From Ditylenchus dipsaci (lineage: Eukaryota; Nematoda; Chromadorea; Rhabditida; Anguinidae), in the NCBI GenBank assembly GCA_004194705.1, contig SADC01000189.1:248001-312000 (forward strand): a DNA stretch of 64,000 nt, read 5' to 3'. Below the pieces are notes generated by a model that saw only the letters and a list, made by a program, of their open reading frames with translations, ran no database searches and had not been told where the DNA came from. Below, in pieces: positions 1-11,896 of this stretch. Position numbers and translations under genes: made by a program. Every line of letters starts with the position of its first letter. The first letter of the stretch is position 1.

Positions 1-1612
1 TAAAGATTTCTTGGTTGATCTAAAGTTGTTGATAGAAGAAGTTCATTATCTCGGTTGGGTTTAATAACATACCGTGATTGCTCTAACTATGCTGTATATC
101 CCATAGAAAGTAATATTTTACAACTCGCGCATGCAAAGTGCAGGCCCAAGTGTCGGCGAAATTTCATGACGATTTTCTATTTAACTAGATTTATTTTTTT
201 ATTATTACGTGAAAAATCTAAAGATGTGAAGTTGTTAGCTAGCTTACAATAGTCAAAAACTTTGCATCACCATTGTGGGTGCCCAAATCGTTATCAATCA
301 TTTTTAATCTTCGAAGTAGGCATAAATGTTGTATTGACCTTACAAATTGCTGAAAGTGTAGGGAATAGTCAGAGTTGTTACGGAAAGTATTTTTTTATTC
401 AGGCTGACTTATTTTTCTATTCTAGGCTACTATGTTGTGGGTTGGGATCAGAATATTGTGGACATCGGACCGTTGTTTGAGGTTTATATTGCATTTTGTA
501 TTTTTTAATATCAAAATCTTGTTTAAAGGATGGCTACAGATTTCTTCGCCATTTGATTTCCAAGGACTTTGGCACAGATGGATCAATTTTGTTGAGGATG
601 TCATGCAATCAGCCTCGTTGCTATTTGGAAATAGCCTATCATAAGAATAATGCGCTTCCTCCATTCGGCTTGATTTCTATGGCAGGTAGTGAAATTTTTC
701 AATGGTCTATTGTAAAACTTTATGTCAGCTTTATCCGTCCTCTCTATGAGTGATCACTCGGAAGTCACAGGCGATGAATACATTGAAAAGTGTCTGCTAG
801 TGTGTAACGTTCTGCAGTGTGAAATTATATTCTGTTCGGTAAATATATTTACAATTCATAAAAATTTCTGCTCTACATATAATTATAATATTTCTAGCCT
901 ACTGAAGATCTGAGGATGGAAATTACGAAGGCTTTGGATTATTTGGGCATTTCCGCGTTGGACAAGCCTGTTATATTTGATGCTAGTAATCTATCTAAGG
1001 TTTGCATAATTCCAGTGATTCTTGTTAAAGAGTTTGTTCTTAGCACGCTACCTTTGGTCTGCTATTTTATGCCAACATTCTGCGCCCTTTTCTCCATACT
1101 CTTCTCGTCACCATATATGATCTCGTAGTTGACCCATTTGAAAAAGAAATGACTGGTAGGGCTGTGTTGCACCATTCTTTATTTAAAGTATGGTTTTGAA
1201 TTAGATAAGCAATATGTGAGGAATCTGTTGAACAAATGCGTGCAGGCCAATAAATATGCATCTGGTGATTTTCCGGTGTGTGAGGCGATCAACTCGGACA
1301 GCATGGTAAAAAATTAGGACTATGGTGTGGATCTCTACAACAATTGTTTGTAGCACAATGCCATTAAGTTCCTTCGCTTCAAACAAATAGTTCGTAAGGA
1401 GGGAATGCAGCTGATTGATCAAGAGTTGGCCGAGCGCTATGTGGGTATTGTTCATGGTGAGCTGTTGTTGTTAATGGCCGGTGCTCTGAATTCTACTGTT
1501 TTTTGTTACAGATCTTCTTGCAAAAATCGATGGACCGTTGAGTACGCCTGTCTCTCATCCTCGATCTGAACTTCGCAGCCAAAAAGAAAAAAGTTCGGTA
1601 CAAGATTCATGA
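1..1612 (+). CDS. GPAM: Glycerol-3-phosphate acyltransferase, mitochondrial type, copy A (3' exons only)
   Basis: This is the C-terminal part of the same gene as at 16008-21070. Inferred exons are 1-53, 426-481, 529-685, 729-838, 898-999, 1044-1456 and 1512-1612, ending at TGA 1610-1612. The exons are essentially identical to copy B. In-frame TAG codons at 1315-1317 and 1351-1353 and the one-base frame break near 1183-1187 are shared with copy B, so they precede the duplication or come from a shared consensus. The intron before 1044 is one base shorter than in copy B. The catalytic domain lies upstream of the window. A canonical AATAAA follows at 1725-1730. Confidence 0.8.
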
Positions 1613-1724
1613 ATAGGTGTTCGAGGAGTTTTTTGTTGTTATGTAATATTACCTAGTCGCCTTGTGATTGCCTATGTGGGAACTCTCTTGCCTAATGATG
1701 TGTGATAATTAGCGGTGAAGCTTT

Positions 1725-1730
1725 AATAAA
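1725..1730 (+). promoter_or_regulatory. Polyadenylation signal, GPAT copy A
   Basis: AATAAA lies about 115 bases after the GPAT TGA. The same hexamer occurs at the equivalent place in copy B. Confidence 0.5.
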
Positions 1731-2146
1731 TAACAGGTGTATTATGAATCGGTTGATATTTCTTTCTAACCCTTAAATGCACACTGTCTCATATGTGGGA
1801 CAAATTTTAAAATATCATTTTTTTTCTCGACAAATCATTATTTTCTCATATTTTTTTTCACCAAATTCTAGGAAAAGAATGAAATTTGTTAATTGCAGAA
1901 AAAATCAACATATTATATAAATTCTTAAAGTGGTATCGTGTTCAACAAGGCTAAAATTCACGTTTTTGAAAATTTTTTTTTTCTCAATGTTCTAAAGGCA
2001 AAATTATGGATTTTTCTCTAGAAACAGAATTGCTCAGCCCTGCAATATTCATAAAAACCGGACTTTGATATCTGTGGTAGTCGCTGAGGAAGGTAAAAGG
2101 ACAGTTCACCTTGGGAACAGTTGGCCTTGGACAGTTCGCCTTGGAC
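1731..2146. other. 3' flank of GPAT copy A, no gene seen
   Basis: AT-rich sequence without a convincing reading frame. Near 2098-2145 there are short repeats of a GACAGTTCGCCTTGG-like word just before the small palindrome. Confidence 0.5.
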
Positions 2147-2247
2147 AAAAAATTGAGATAAAAATGTAAGACCCGCCCAAGACTCCTGACTAGAATTTGA
2201 GTCAGGAGTCTTGGGCGGAGTCTTACATTTTTATCTCAATTTTTTTA
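2147..2247. repeat. Near-perfect 100-bp palindrome
   Basis: Two arms of about 46 bases pair around a TAGAATTT centre; the right arm reads GTCAGGAGTCTTGGGCGGAG and onward. Copy A lacks one C present in the arm of copy B. It is probably a very short MITE. Confidence 0.75.
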
Positions 2248-3187
2248 ACATCTTGAAAAAATGTTCATTTGGTGGCCCGGAATCTTAGCTACAAGATGGT
2301 ATTTACCAGTGTTTCCATTTTTTACCTCTTTTTGGACAAGTCTCCCACCTCAGCTTTTTCTTTTACCGCCTTTTTAAAAGGCTGCAGGAAAAAAAACTGC
2401 ATGACCGATTTTTAAAAAGGCTGTGGAAAATAAAAACAGCGTGACCGCCTTTTGAAAAGGCGGTAAAAATTTAAAACAGTCTTACCGCTTTTTAAAAGGC
2501 GGTACTTAGCTTTTTCAAGGGCGACGGTGAATTCATCTACATCGAATTCATCTACATTTTGGCATTCTGTTTTGACACTACAAATTAATTTTTTTTCAAA
2601 CTACCACTTTTATCTAATTGTTTATTAGCCATTTTGGAATTGGATTGATTTATTGGGTTTTTTCCATTATCGGGACCACCTTCAACCGCTTTCCGTTTTT
2701 TTTGTTTGACTACTCTAAATGAAACTCAATGTAAAATGAATGTTGCTTAAATGAGGGTTGCTCTGCCCATAACACTTTATCGCGTTACCGATAGAAAGCA
2801 ACAAGTAGTGAGTACTTTGACTACTGTAGGACTTGTTATGTGTCATCGATACACCGATAAAAGTGAAAGCACAACACTATCCTGGGATTAAGAAAGAATG
2901 TAAAGTTAGAAATTAAAAGTTGAAAAATTTGCGAGAAAAATTATTGGTGATTACAGCATAAACTCTTAAACAAAAACGCGGAACAATTCCTACTGGCTTT
3001 AGTTTCCACCTCCGATTAAAGTATAATAACGCTCTACGCCACGTGAAGGCACTGATAATTCAGAGCAACCCGAAGGGCCAAGGTCGAACCTTGATTTTGT
3101 TTCTAAGGTGGCGCCACTGTACGCTATGAGCCTACCTTAATATTTAACTCTTAAAGAGGTTCACTTATACTCTACGCACGTACTCGG

Positions 3188-4133
3188 TACGTGTCAATTG
3201 TTCCCGGCGCCGATTGTTCCCGGCGACCGATTGTTCCCGGCCTATATAAAAGGGACAATTGTTCCCGGCATATATAAAATGACCGATTGTTCCTGGCCTA
3301 TATAAAAGGGACAATTGTTCCCGGCATATATAAAATGACCGATTGTTCCCGGTCTATGCAAAAGGGACAATTGTTCCCGGCATATGTAAAATGACCGATT
3401 GTTCCCGGGGACCGATTTTTCCCGGGTCATATAAAAGGGACAATTCTTCTCGGCTAATAAAGACAGTTTTCTTTTTCAAGTTTTTGATTTATTTTCGTTA
3501 TTGCTTTTGTTATTTACCTTTTTGACCCATATTTACCTCTTTTTATCTACAAATACTTTAGTGCTGATATGGATTTCAATTTCATCGCTAATGTTCTTGC
3601 TCGCATTGATCAAGCAATACTTGGCGGGAATGGTGGCTCCAAGAAAGCGCAGGGTCTACAGAGAAGCTGATGCTAGAATCTTACAAAAGTTGAGCGCTAT
3701 CATCAGACTAACCTCATTGATTACCTCCGTGGACTAGCTCACAATTTCGTGATGGATCAGTAGAATATTATTGCTTGTTTCGTTATTATTATCGTCGTTA
3801 TTGTTTCGAAAGGACAATAAACTCAGTCATAAGCATTTATAAAGCGTATTTTTTCTAAGCCGGAGTACGCTCTTATAGTACTGACAGGATTAGAACGGGC
3901 TTTTCATGTAAACTGGGAACAATTGGTCCTTTTATACCAGCCGGGAACAATCGGTCGTAGGGAATAATCGGTCATTTTACATATGCCGGGAATAATTGTC
4001 CCTTTTATACTAGCCGGGAACAATCGGTCATTTTATATATGCCGGGAACAATTGTCCCTTTTATATAGGCCGGGAACAATCGGTCGCCGGGAACAATCGG
4101 CGCCGGGAACAATTGTCCGTGTCCGGCACGTAC
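3188..4133. mobile_element. Nested element with inverted AATTGTTCCCGG arrays, copy A
   Basis: The left end (3188-3445) has about 11 tandem copies of a 10-bp TTGTTCCCGG core, alternating between GGGACAATTGTTCCCGG and GACCGATTGTTCCCGG contexts and separated by TATATAAAA-like spacers. The right end (3905-4133) carries about nine copies in inverse orientation. The outer ends read GTACGTG and GCACGTAC. Between the arrays is a 64-codon ORF that is broken in this copy. The element is nested in the MULE. Confidence 0.75.
3569..3763 (+). pseudogene. 64-aa element protein, copy A (frame-disrupted)
   Basis: Same ORF as 23030-23224 in copy B. It has one extra G near 3628 and one A fewer near 3688. These shift the middle of the frame and then restore it, so the N- and C-terminal peptides match copy B but the centre does not. 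The pattern is typical of homopolymer indels. The C-terminus ends in MDQ before TAG 3761-3763. Confidence 0.5.
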
Positions 4134-4275
4134 TATAAATTTTACATTACGTAATTTTCCAAATTCTTTATCATAGATGGCGCCTCTATACTGACGATAA
4201 CAATTAAATGAAATGAGTAACGTAAATTTAGCAAAGAGAATCTTATGCAGATGACAATTTTCCTGCTAATATTTC

Positions 4276-4395
4276 TTAAGCCACTCTTTTGCGGAAAGCG
4301 TCCACTTCTTCAGCCTCGTAATCCATCAAACCCTCGCGAGATGCTCGTTCGGCAAACACACACGTGAAAACACCGCAGTCATCGCTGTTCTGTTG
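4276..4395 (-). pseudogene. Ulp1/C48 peptidase-like C-terminal fragment, copy A
   Basis: Read on the minus strand, 4395 to 4279 encodes about 39 residues beginning QQNSDDCGVF and ending FRKRVA before TAA. This is the C-terminal signature of SUMO-protease-like (Ulp1, family C48) enzymes: the oxyanion Gln followed by catalytic Cys in a DCGVF context, then an acidic stretch and an FR basic end. A TGA lies directly upstream in this frame. The catalytic His/Asp part is not seen. It directly follows the transposase C-terminus, so it is either a captured fragment or the tail of an element-encoded protease. Confidence 0.6.
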
Positions 4396-5980
4396 TCAAG
4401 AAAGCTTCTTGAAATTTGGTTTCATTATCCCAATATGCCGCTACTCGCTGCTGAGACAAAGCAAATTTTTTCGTAGCCCTTCAATAAGATTCCAGATTGT
4501 CGAATCAGATGCTGCCATAGTCTGGATCATTTGACCATTGAAAGACTCGATTCCATTACTTGTTTTTGGCTCTCCTGTCTTGATTGGCACTCGAATATTC
4601 CATGCTTTTGTGTCAAACCTGAATTTCCACTCCTCATATTCTTTAAAACATCTCTAAATCAAATACCGCGGCTTTTTTCTTTTCGGTGCATTGATTAGCT
4701 GGCCCACATAATTTTTTTCAAAGTAGTCTAGCAGCGGATGCAACTGTTTTTCGAAGTCGGAACTTTCAGCTGTTTCCTTAAATTTTTTGACCATGAAATC
4801 ATTCAAAACAGCGCTAACCTTTATTCGCTAAATGCATCACCAATCTCAACTGTAGGGACAAATGCAAGAGCAGGAACCATACTGACTCGACGTCGGAAAC
4901 TGCTAGTAGTGTCGTAAAGAACTTTGTGACCTATCTCGTGGACTTTGCGCACAATAGACTTCTGTAGATGGAAGAAGCAGGCTATGATTTCAATCTTAGA
5001 AACACTTTCTAAACTAAACAGTTAGTCGGTCATAACAATTAATCGGATAATATAACCTTAAATGCACTAAACTCGGCAATCTCAAAATCAACTGCGATGC
5101 TTGTTGGCGAAAGCTTCGCACGCAACTCCAGCGAAATCTTTAGCACAAACTCATACGATGATTGCAGGCGGTGGTTCATAAGACAAAAGACCATCGGTGC
5201 ATAAGAATGAGCAAGGCGGATGAAGATGATCCAGATCTGGTCAAAAAGCACTGGCACTACATCAAAGGTACCGTCACACCCCCACTTGTCGACAGACTGC
5301 AGCAAGTCCAGGCAACGGTTGGTCGAGAATATCAGTCTTCGCTCATCATTGTTCCACCCATCGTATTTGAGGAATTCTTCACCATCAAAAAGCTTGTATT
5401 CATTAGGCAACGAAATTATAACACTTAAAACAAAAATTGGAGAAGGAAAACTTACTAGTAACTCATGCAAATTCTTTGAATTTTCTGGCTCAAGGTTTTT
5501 TTTGTTGCGAATCTTCGAATATTTCTGGCTAAGAGTGAACGACGCACAAGAGGTTTGGCTTCTTCCGACACACCAGCTATGCAGTCGGCGACGATTGAAC
5601 GAGGCGCTTCTTTACTCAAGACGGCTTTCCTCTGAACCACACCTTGCAAACGCTTTAGCTCCACACGGGCACTATCACCCAAATGGTTGTGTTCGGCGGT
5701 GACTGACAGCTTCCCATTAAAATTTACGGCTCTCCCTGTGACAAAAAGCTCTTTTAAGCTTGCAGTATGAGTGAAATCTGTATAACCTGGACATTTAGAT
5801 CCAACTTCCCCATCCGCTCCAGCTTGGCAAAAGATACATCTCCGGTATATTCGGTCCCCTCTATAATTGTTCTTTCAGTAAAGGAAACCATAGATATCTT
5901 GAACCATTTCCTTGTTTTTTTTTCGGAAAGCAGCACTTGATAATTTGCTTTATTTTGATAATTTTCTTTCATCCATTTTG
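4396..5980 (-). pseudogene. MULE transposase, broken, copy A
   Basis: In order on the minus strand: a FLYWCH-like region with Cys residues and an HNH triplet (about 5880-5680, in shifting frames); an adapter segment rich in Arg and Leu (5682-5455); and the MULE core (5470-5039) with an acidic residue in GCDGTFDVVP, then a hydrophobic strand and VDFEIAEFSAF, the usual DDE spacing. After further frame breaks come CFFHLQKSIVRKV and ALAFVP motifs (about 4985-4855) and SNGIESFNGQ near 4560. There are several stops and frameshifts, so it is an inactive relic. MULE transposases cut and paste DNA in the nucleus. Confidence 0.75.
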
Positions 5981-6355
5981 ACGCCTTAAGCTAATTTAAT
6001 AAAATCTGGACTAAAACATTACATGAAAATCAAAGCTTTTCGAAATATAAAATACCCTTCAGCCCTTCCATTAAATGTAAAAGTTGGAAACTTGGTTTAA
6101 GATTTCTCCTAAAAGTTATAAACAGAATGCCAAAATGTAAATGAATTCGATGTAGATGGATTCGTTTGTAGATGAATTAGGTGTAGATGAATTCACCTAA
6201 TGCCCTTTTTCAATGTTACAGTCTTTTCGATAAGCCTTCTGAATTTTTAATTTTTGTACTGCCTTTTCAAAAAGCCTTCTGAATTTTTTAATTTTGTACC
6301 GCCTTTAAAAAAGCCTTCAGATTTTTTAAATTTCCTACCGCCTTTTCAAAAAGTC

Positions 6356-6835
6356 TTCACTTACTAATTTACTGATTTTTCAAGCACTTTTTTCTTTCGT
6401 TTGACCAAGTTTATGGCCTGGTTCAATTCTTTTTGAACATTTATGACTGCAAGAGAGTCGAAAGATAAGTATACGTGTCTCACAAAAATTCAGGTCAGGA
6501 ATAACTAATATTTTCTGAGAATTTCATCCGAATGCTTAGTGTGGTCGACTCGCAATAGAAAGTAATCATGCTGTGGCATTCTGAAACTCAATTTAAGTCG
6601 GCTTCCTGTACTGACCTCATGTATGCTACCTATACCTTGTCATGAGTTTGCCTACTACACTATGTTTACTCCGAAATAGAAATGAGGATCAAAAACATAA
6701 TTTACTGGTGTAACGTTCCGTATTAAGTTAAACTTCGATAACCTGCACTCCAATAACCCGATACCAAAAAGACGACAGTAATTTCACCAATAAGCCGGCA
6801 CGGAGTTGGGAAAACTCGGTCTAAAAAGTAGTAAA
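6356..6835. other. Non-genic spacer
   Basis: No coding frame of interest. A 35-base stretch near 6735 (CGATAACCTGCACTCC) has a loose inverted partner near 6840. Confidence 0.4.
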
Positions 6836-6879
6836 TTTGGAGGTTACAGGTTTTAGAAAAAGGCAAGAAAAAAAAGAAA

Positions 6880-7266
6880 ATACAGACAGCCTTTGAAAAG
6901 GCGGCAGAAAAATTAAAAATTTCACAGGCTTTGGAAAAAGACGACAGTAATTTTAAAAGCCGTGAAAACTTTTGAAAAAGATTATAGAAATTAAAACTGT
7001 TACTACCGCCTTTTAAAAAGGCTACAGAAAATAGGAACCCTCTTACAGCTTTTTTAAAAAGGCGGTAGTGAATTAATGAAAAGTAACCGCCTTTTGAAAA
7101 GGCGGTAGCTTGTTTGAAAAATTTTCAAGACTTTTTAAAAAGGCTGTAGTTATAAAAAATATTAGCCTTTTAAAAAAGGCTGCGAAGTATGCATAGTGTA
7201 AAACCGCCAACAAATTTGATACAATATCTCAGAGGGCTTGCTTACAACATCATTATGGATCAGTAA
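6880..7266 (+). mobile_element. Second element relic with CCTTTT palindromes and conserved peptide, copy A
   Basis: At least seven degenerate CCGCCTTTTAAAAAGGC-type repeats (6890-7185) are followed by a short open frame from ATG 7189 to TAA 7264-7266. Its last 18 residues match the C-terminus of the 64-aa element protein at 14 of 18 positions, including LRGLA and the terminal MDQ. Six of the identical residues use different codons. It is a relic of a related but distinct element. Confidence 0.55.
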
Positions 7267-7468
7267 TCTCGCTATCATACCACACAACATTGTTACTTGT
7301 TTTGTTACCGTATAACCTCTATTAATCCACCACCCTCTAATAATCCCCCACCCCTAACTTTGAAGACCTATATTTCAGCCAAGAGTTCAGTCAAAAAATT
7401 CCAAAAATCTACCTACAAAGTGAGGAGAAAAAAAGAAAAATTCAAAAAAAAATTTGGTATTACAATTA

Positions 7469-7705
7469 CCGTATTTCCTCTAATAAGCGCCCCCGGGCGC
7501 TTATTTTTCAAACTCCCAAAAATCGGAAAATTTGGAATTCGATTTCGAGATTTTTGGGTGCTCAACCAAAATCTAAAAAGTGGAATTGGTAGAGCTCGTG
7601 GGAGTTAAGAAAACGTATCAAACAGCTTTGCAAAATATTGCTTCTACACTGAGTTCCAGACCCTCAAAGTCGAGGGGGGGGGGGCGCTTATTAGAGGAAA
7701 TTCGG
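7469..7705. mobile_element. CCGTATTTCC-family MITE in TA, copy A
   Basis: Terminal inverted repeat CCGTATTTCCTCTAATAAGC at left and its complement at right, flanked by TA on both sides as in Tc1/mariner-type insertions. A diverged relative precedes it at about 7306-7365. Confidence 0.7.
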
Positions 7706-8126
7706 TAAGTGTTTTGGTACTAGAAAAAAGTACCACCCAAATTTCATTGTCATCAACAAGTATGGTCCTTTAGGTTTACTTTCATTCTTTATTCTGAAGA
7801 GAGTGAAAGGCAAAGCACGAGAATTTTCTTCTTTTGCTATTTTCTTTCATATTAATTGAGCTGAAATGATGTTGAGTTGCAAAGTCAGATAGACAAAGAA
7901 AATTTGCAACAGAGCATTAGAAATTTTATTGTATTCTATTAACAAGTGTGTCTATGTATCGAAACAATCGCCGGACTGGAACATATCCTTTGCTTCGTCC
8001 ATTGAACAATTATGAATCTGAATCACTTTCTGCTTTTCAGCTATCATTCACATCATAATTTGTTTATTTTAAATTTTTTTTTGAATATTGAGTGATATAA
8101 AACTCTTACTTTGTGGTTTTTAGACC
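7706..8126. other. Non-genic spacer, copy A
   Basis: Contains a solitary right end (GTATGGTCCTTTA, about 7760) of the AGGACCAT palindrome family; otherwise nothing recognised. Confidence 0.45.
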
Positions 8127-9698
8127 TTTGTGAAATGTGTCTGGTAGGCTTTTAACACGTCAATTACTGTTCGGGATTCCGGTTTATTTCGACGCAGAAT
8201 TTCACGTAGATCATTTCTCAAAAAAATGTGTAAGGGTGTTTGGACGGGTCAAGTGACCTAAAAACTGGTTTTAAATGAGTGACCATTTCAAGCAAAGTGA
8301 ATAATCTCCCGAGAGGCAGACTTCACTGTTCTCTATACCACATACATGATTGGAATATGTCAGAATGACCGCTGCAATCTGCTATTTCAAATGCATGTAT
8401 TTGAGCTGCAATATGTTGGCAAAAAGTGGGTCAACCAACGTCCATCTCACAAAAACACTATTTCTGACCTTCAAATTTGCACTTAAAGGGACTCAAGAGC
8501 ACGTCATAGCTGTCTATAACTGCTCAATGTCTAGTCGATACTTGTAGAGAAACTCAAGAGCTACAAGATAGACGTAAAACCAGCACAAAATTAACCAAAA
8601 CTCACTCAGAAATTACAGAAGAAAAGGTAAGACCAGCAGTTTTCAGGGTATCGAAATTTGAAGCATACCTGGTTTGGCATATTCCTGGCCAATTTTGTCA
8701 TAAAAATTCAGAATGCAATATATCAAAATGATTAGCGTGAAAAATGCAACAGAACTGATGTTAAGACTCATGAGACAACAAGCAAATATAACAAAATTCA
8801 AGCCAAAATAATTTGACCTCGAAATCCTCCAAAAAACCAGGGGCTTTTTTACACAGTCTTACCTGTGATGTAACACTTGTATCTGATGCAGTTTTTCATG
8901 CTCTATCACGTAATATATTTGTTTTCAAAATACGACCCATAAAATTTTGAGAAAATTAGGAAACCAAGCCACAACCACCTGAAGTTTCGTCTAAAAGCCC
9001 CGGTTTTTGATATTTTAGCCCTTTTAGCCCCCTGAATTTTGTTATATTTGCTTGTTGTCTCATGAGTCTTAACATCAGTTCTGTTGTATTTTTCACGCTA
9101 ATCATTTTGATATATTGCATTCTGAATTTTTATGACAAAATTGGCCAGGAATATGCCAAACCAGGTATGCTTCAAATTTCGATACCCTGAAAACTGCTGG
9201 TCTTACCTCTTCTTCTGTAATTTCTGAGTGAGTTTTGGTTAATTTTGTGCTGGTTTTACGTCTATCTTGTAGCTCTTGAGTTTCTCTACAAGTATCGACT
9301 AGACATTGAGCAGTTATAGACAGCTATGACGTGCTCTTGAGTCCCTTTAAGTGCAAATTTGACAGGTCAGAAAATAGTGGTTTTGTGAGATGGACGTTGG
9401 TTGACCCACTTTTCGCCAACATATTGCAGCTCACATACATGCATTTGAAATAGCAGATTGCAGCGGTCATTCTGACATATTCCAATCATGTATGTGGTAT
9501 AGAGAAGAGTGAAGTCTGCCTCTCGGGAGATTATTCACTTTCCTTTAAATGGTCACTCATTTAAAACCAGTTTTTAGGTCACTTGACCCGTCCAAACACC
9601 CTTACACATTTTTTTGAGAAATGATCTACGTGAAATTCTGCGTCGAAATAAACCGGTGTCCCGACCAGTAATTGACGTGTTAAAGACTCTGTCACAAA
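8127..9698. mobile_element. Large foldback element (about 1.57 kb palindrome), copy A
   Basis: Arms of about 670 bases (8127-8800 and 9032-9698) are inverted copies with few mismatches, around a unique centre of about 230 bases. No ORF of note. It is likely a non-autonomous long-terminal-inverted-repeat element. If transcribed, it would form a long hairpin RNA. Confidence 0.8.
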
Positions 9699-9806
9699 TT
9701 TTCTGGAAACTTTAGAAAAACATAAATTTCAGTCTTTTGAAAATAGGAGTAGGCATTTGTTGAATTTTTTTGACTAGAATTTCAAAACTTAGGTCAATAG
9801 TTATTC

Positions 9807-10302
9807 CGGCTTTTCAAAACGCCCGAAAATGTTTTTTCACATGTTTCCGAAAATGTTTCCTTTACAAGCTCGACCCCACCTCCCGACTTCTTCAATTTTT
9901 AATTTTTTACAAGTTTTTTACTATTAGCCCATTCAACGTGAAATCGAAAAGTAGGCTTAGGTCATAAATACCAGATTTTCAACTTTTCCTGTAAAAATTT
10001 GATTACAGATGGGTCAAAAGTGCAGACTTTAGGCCAAATATAAGGCAAAAATTACATGAAACTTATTTTAGCATGAAATTGTGGCGGTCTGCATTTTAGA
10101 GGATGAGTCAAATACCGAAAAGTAGGCCTGGATCTCCTTTACAAAGTTGTGCTCTATTTTTACAAGATCGGGTATCTACGCAAACTAGAAGCCATATTAA
10201 GTCAGGAACTCGTTTGTCTAGTCAAATTTGAGGAGTTTTTCAATTTCCCGCAAAATTCCCTTGATAAGCTAAAAGAAACATTTCGGGCGTTTTGAAAAGC
10301 CG
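9807..10302. mobile_element. Foldback with CGGCTTTTCAAAACGCCCG ends, copy A
   Basis: Inverted termini of about 28 bases (9807-9835 and 10275-10302). A single related end lies near 62192. The interior is AT-rich and non-coding. Confidence 0.6.
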
Positions 10303-10326
10303 TGTTATATGATGTTGTTATTAATT

Positions 10327-10681
10327 CGGGCAGCGAGCAATTGCGCAATTTCAAAATGCATTAATTCACATTGCGTAAAGTTCAAATTGCGCAAATGCAG
10401 ATTGCGCAAGTGCGAATAGGGCAAATGCAAATTGTGCCAAAATCAATTCACCGGTTTTCGTGTTAAAAACTGATATGTTGAATTGTTATAGATGACACAG
10501 TACGCAAGTGAAAATTGAACCTGCTTTAATTGAAAATGTATGGCCCAACATTAGTCCCAGCAACCTTTAGCATTATCACGATTTTTCGCAATTTGCATTT
10601 GCGCAATCTGCATTTGCGCAATTTGAACTTTGCGCAATGTGAATTTGCGCAGTTTGAAATTGCGCAATCGTTAGCTGCCCA
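10327..10681. mobile_element. TTGCGCAA-rich foldback, copy A
   Basis: Arms (10327-10440 and 10590-10681) are made of repeated TTGCGCAAATGCA-like words, bounded by GGGCAGC and GCTGCCC. No coding content. Confidence 0.75.
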
Positions 10682-10796
10682 CTAATTCACATTTTTAAAC
10701 AAACGGGAAAAAACCAAAACTGCGCTGCAAATTTATTTTTTTGGGAAAATCAAGATTTACCGAAAAATTAATTAAAAATTATCAAATATTTTTTAA

Positions 10797-10985
10797 AGGA
10801 CCATGGTTTTTCCGAGTAGCAGCACGTGCAAAACTTTAATTAGTAGCGGACACTTCTCTTTCGTTTCGCACCAAACTCTTTTGAGTCATTTAGAACGGCT
10901 CCAAACAGTAAAGTTTGAGACGGAAGAGAAGTGTACCCGCTAATTCAAATTATGTACATGCCATTGCGCGCAATAACCATGGTCC
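10797..10985. mobile_element. AGGACCATGG palindrome in TTAA, copy A
   Basis: Palindrome of about 190 bp, AGGACCATGGTTTT to the complementary right end, with TTAA at 10793-10796 and 10986-10989. Its arms contain CACTTCTCTTTCGT, a word shared by all family members (17326, 35716, 40425, 40552). Confidence 0.7.
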
Positions 10986-10999
10986 TTAAATCTATGGTA

Positions 11000-11480
11000 A
11001 AAGTAAAAAACCTTGGAAATTGCAAAAATACACAAACGTGGCAGTGCCACATTTGCGATCCAGTTGGCCTGCGTACAATGTGAGAAGTGGAAAAAGAGGC
11101 TGAAATAGGGCGATTTTCTCTCAGCCAGGAGTCTATCCACTCATTCACCACTTCCACTAAGGCACTTAGCTCTTTCATTCGTTTCATAGGGCCTATAAAT
11201 TCAGGCGTTTTTAGGCTTAATGAAATCGACCAGGGAAGATTTGGCAACACCAAGTTTGTAGCTTAAAGGGACATGCTCACCTCATGGCCTTTCAGAATGG
11301 GCAAAACTTCATGGCGCAGTAGGTAAAGTGGGGGATTTTGGGTACTTGTCCTGCAAGTACCGGATTTTGTTGTGCCAACAATGGAAAAAAGTGTATTTCC
11401 CTTGAAATCCAGCGAGTTCAACTCCACTATCCGACACGTTCAATTTCTTGCAAATTTATCATTACTAACCCATCCAATGG
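11000..11480. other. Non-genic stretch between MITEs, copy A
   Basis: Minus-strand frames here (for example around 11253-10945) share an SWLR peptide word with one at 12875-12600, but no family is recognised and no splice structure is evident. Confidence 0.35.
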
Positions 11481-11896
11481 CCCTGTTTATAGTCGGGGTC
11501 AACTTTTAGGGTCAACTTTTTCTTAAATTCGAAAAATGTCAATATTTATCGTTGTATTTCTTTATCTTGATGTTTATGACCCTAGGGCAACTTTTTGAGC
11601 TCTACACGAAAATATAGGCAGTTTTTCCGAGTGATTTATAAAAATTTGACGCAGAAAAATCGGTGGGTAAAAAAAGTTGAGGGGTCAACTGGGGTCAACT
11701 TAGGGTCAACTTTTGTCAAAATTTTGTAGAGACAAGATGTCAAATTTTTGTTAAAGCCATCTTGTAGAGCTCAAAAAGTTGAGTGGGGTCATAAATATCA
11801 GATTTGGCACTTTCTCATCAAAAAATTAATATTTTAGCACTTTTGTGAAAAGTTGACCCCTAAAAAGTTGAGGGGTCAACTCGACTATAAACACTG
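11481..11896. mobile_element. GGGTCAACTTTT foldback, hAT-like, copy A
   Basis: Ends read CCCTGTTTATAGTC and the complement of CAGTGTTTATAGTC. CCAATGG flanks both sides (7 bp perfect, 8 bp with one mismatch). The interior repeats GGGGTCAACTTTT on both strands. Confidence 0.6.

Larger units (their letters stand above)
2360..6355. mobile_element. MULE-type transposon remnant, copy A
   Basis: Both ends carry degenerate repeats of a palindromic word close to TACCGCCTTTTAAAAGGCGGT (2370-2510 and 6235-6355). Just inside them is an inverted repeat built of GAATTCATCTACAT-like units next to TTTGGCATTCTGT (2530-2580 and 6120-6210). The interior holds a broken MULE transposase on the minus strand and a nested 0.95-kb element. 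Boundaries are approximate because no clear target duplication was found. Confidence 0.65.

Noticed and set aside
3188..3445. CRISPR-like regular repeat with spacers
   Set aside because: Spacers are near-identical TATA-like words, the arrays are inverted at the two ends of an element, and the genome is eukaryotic.
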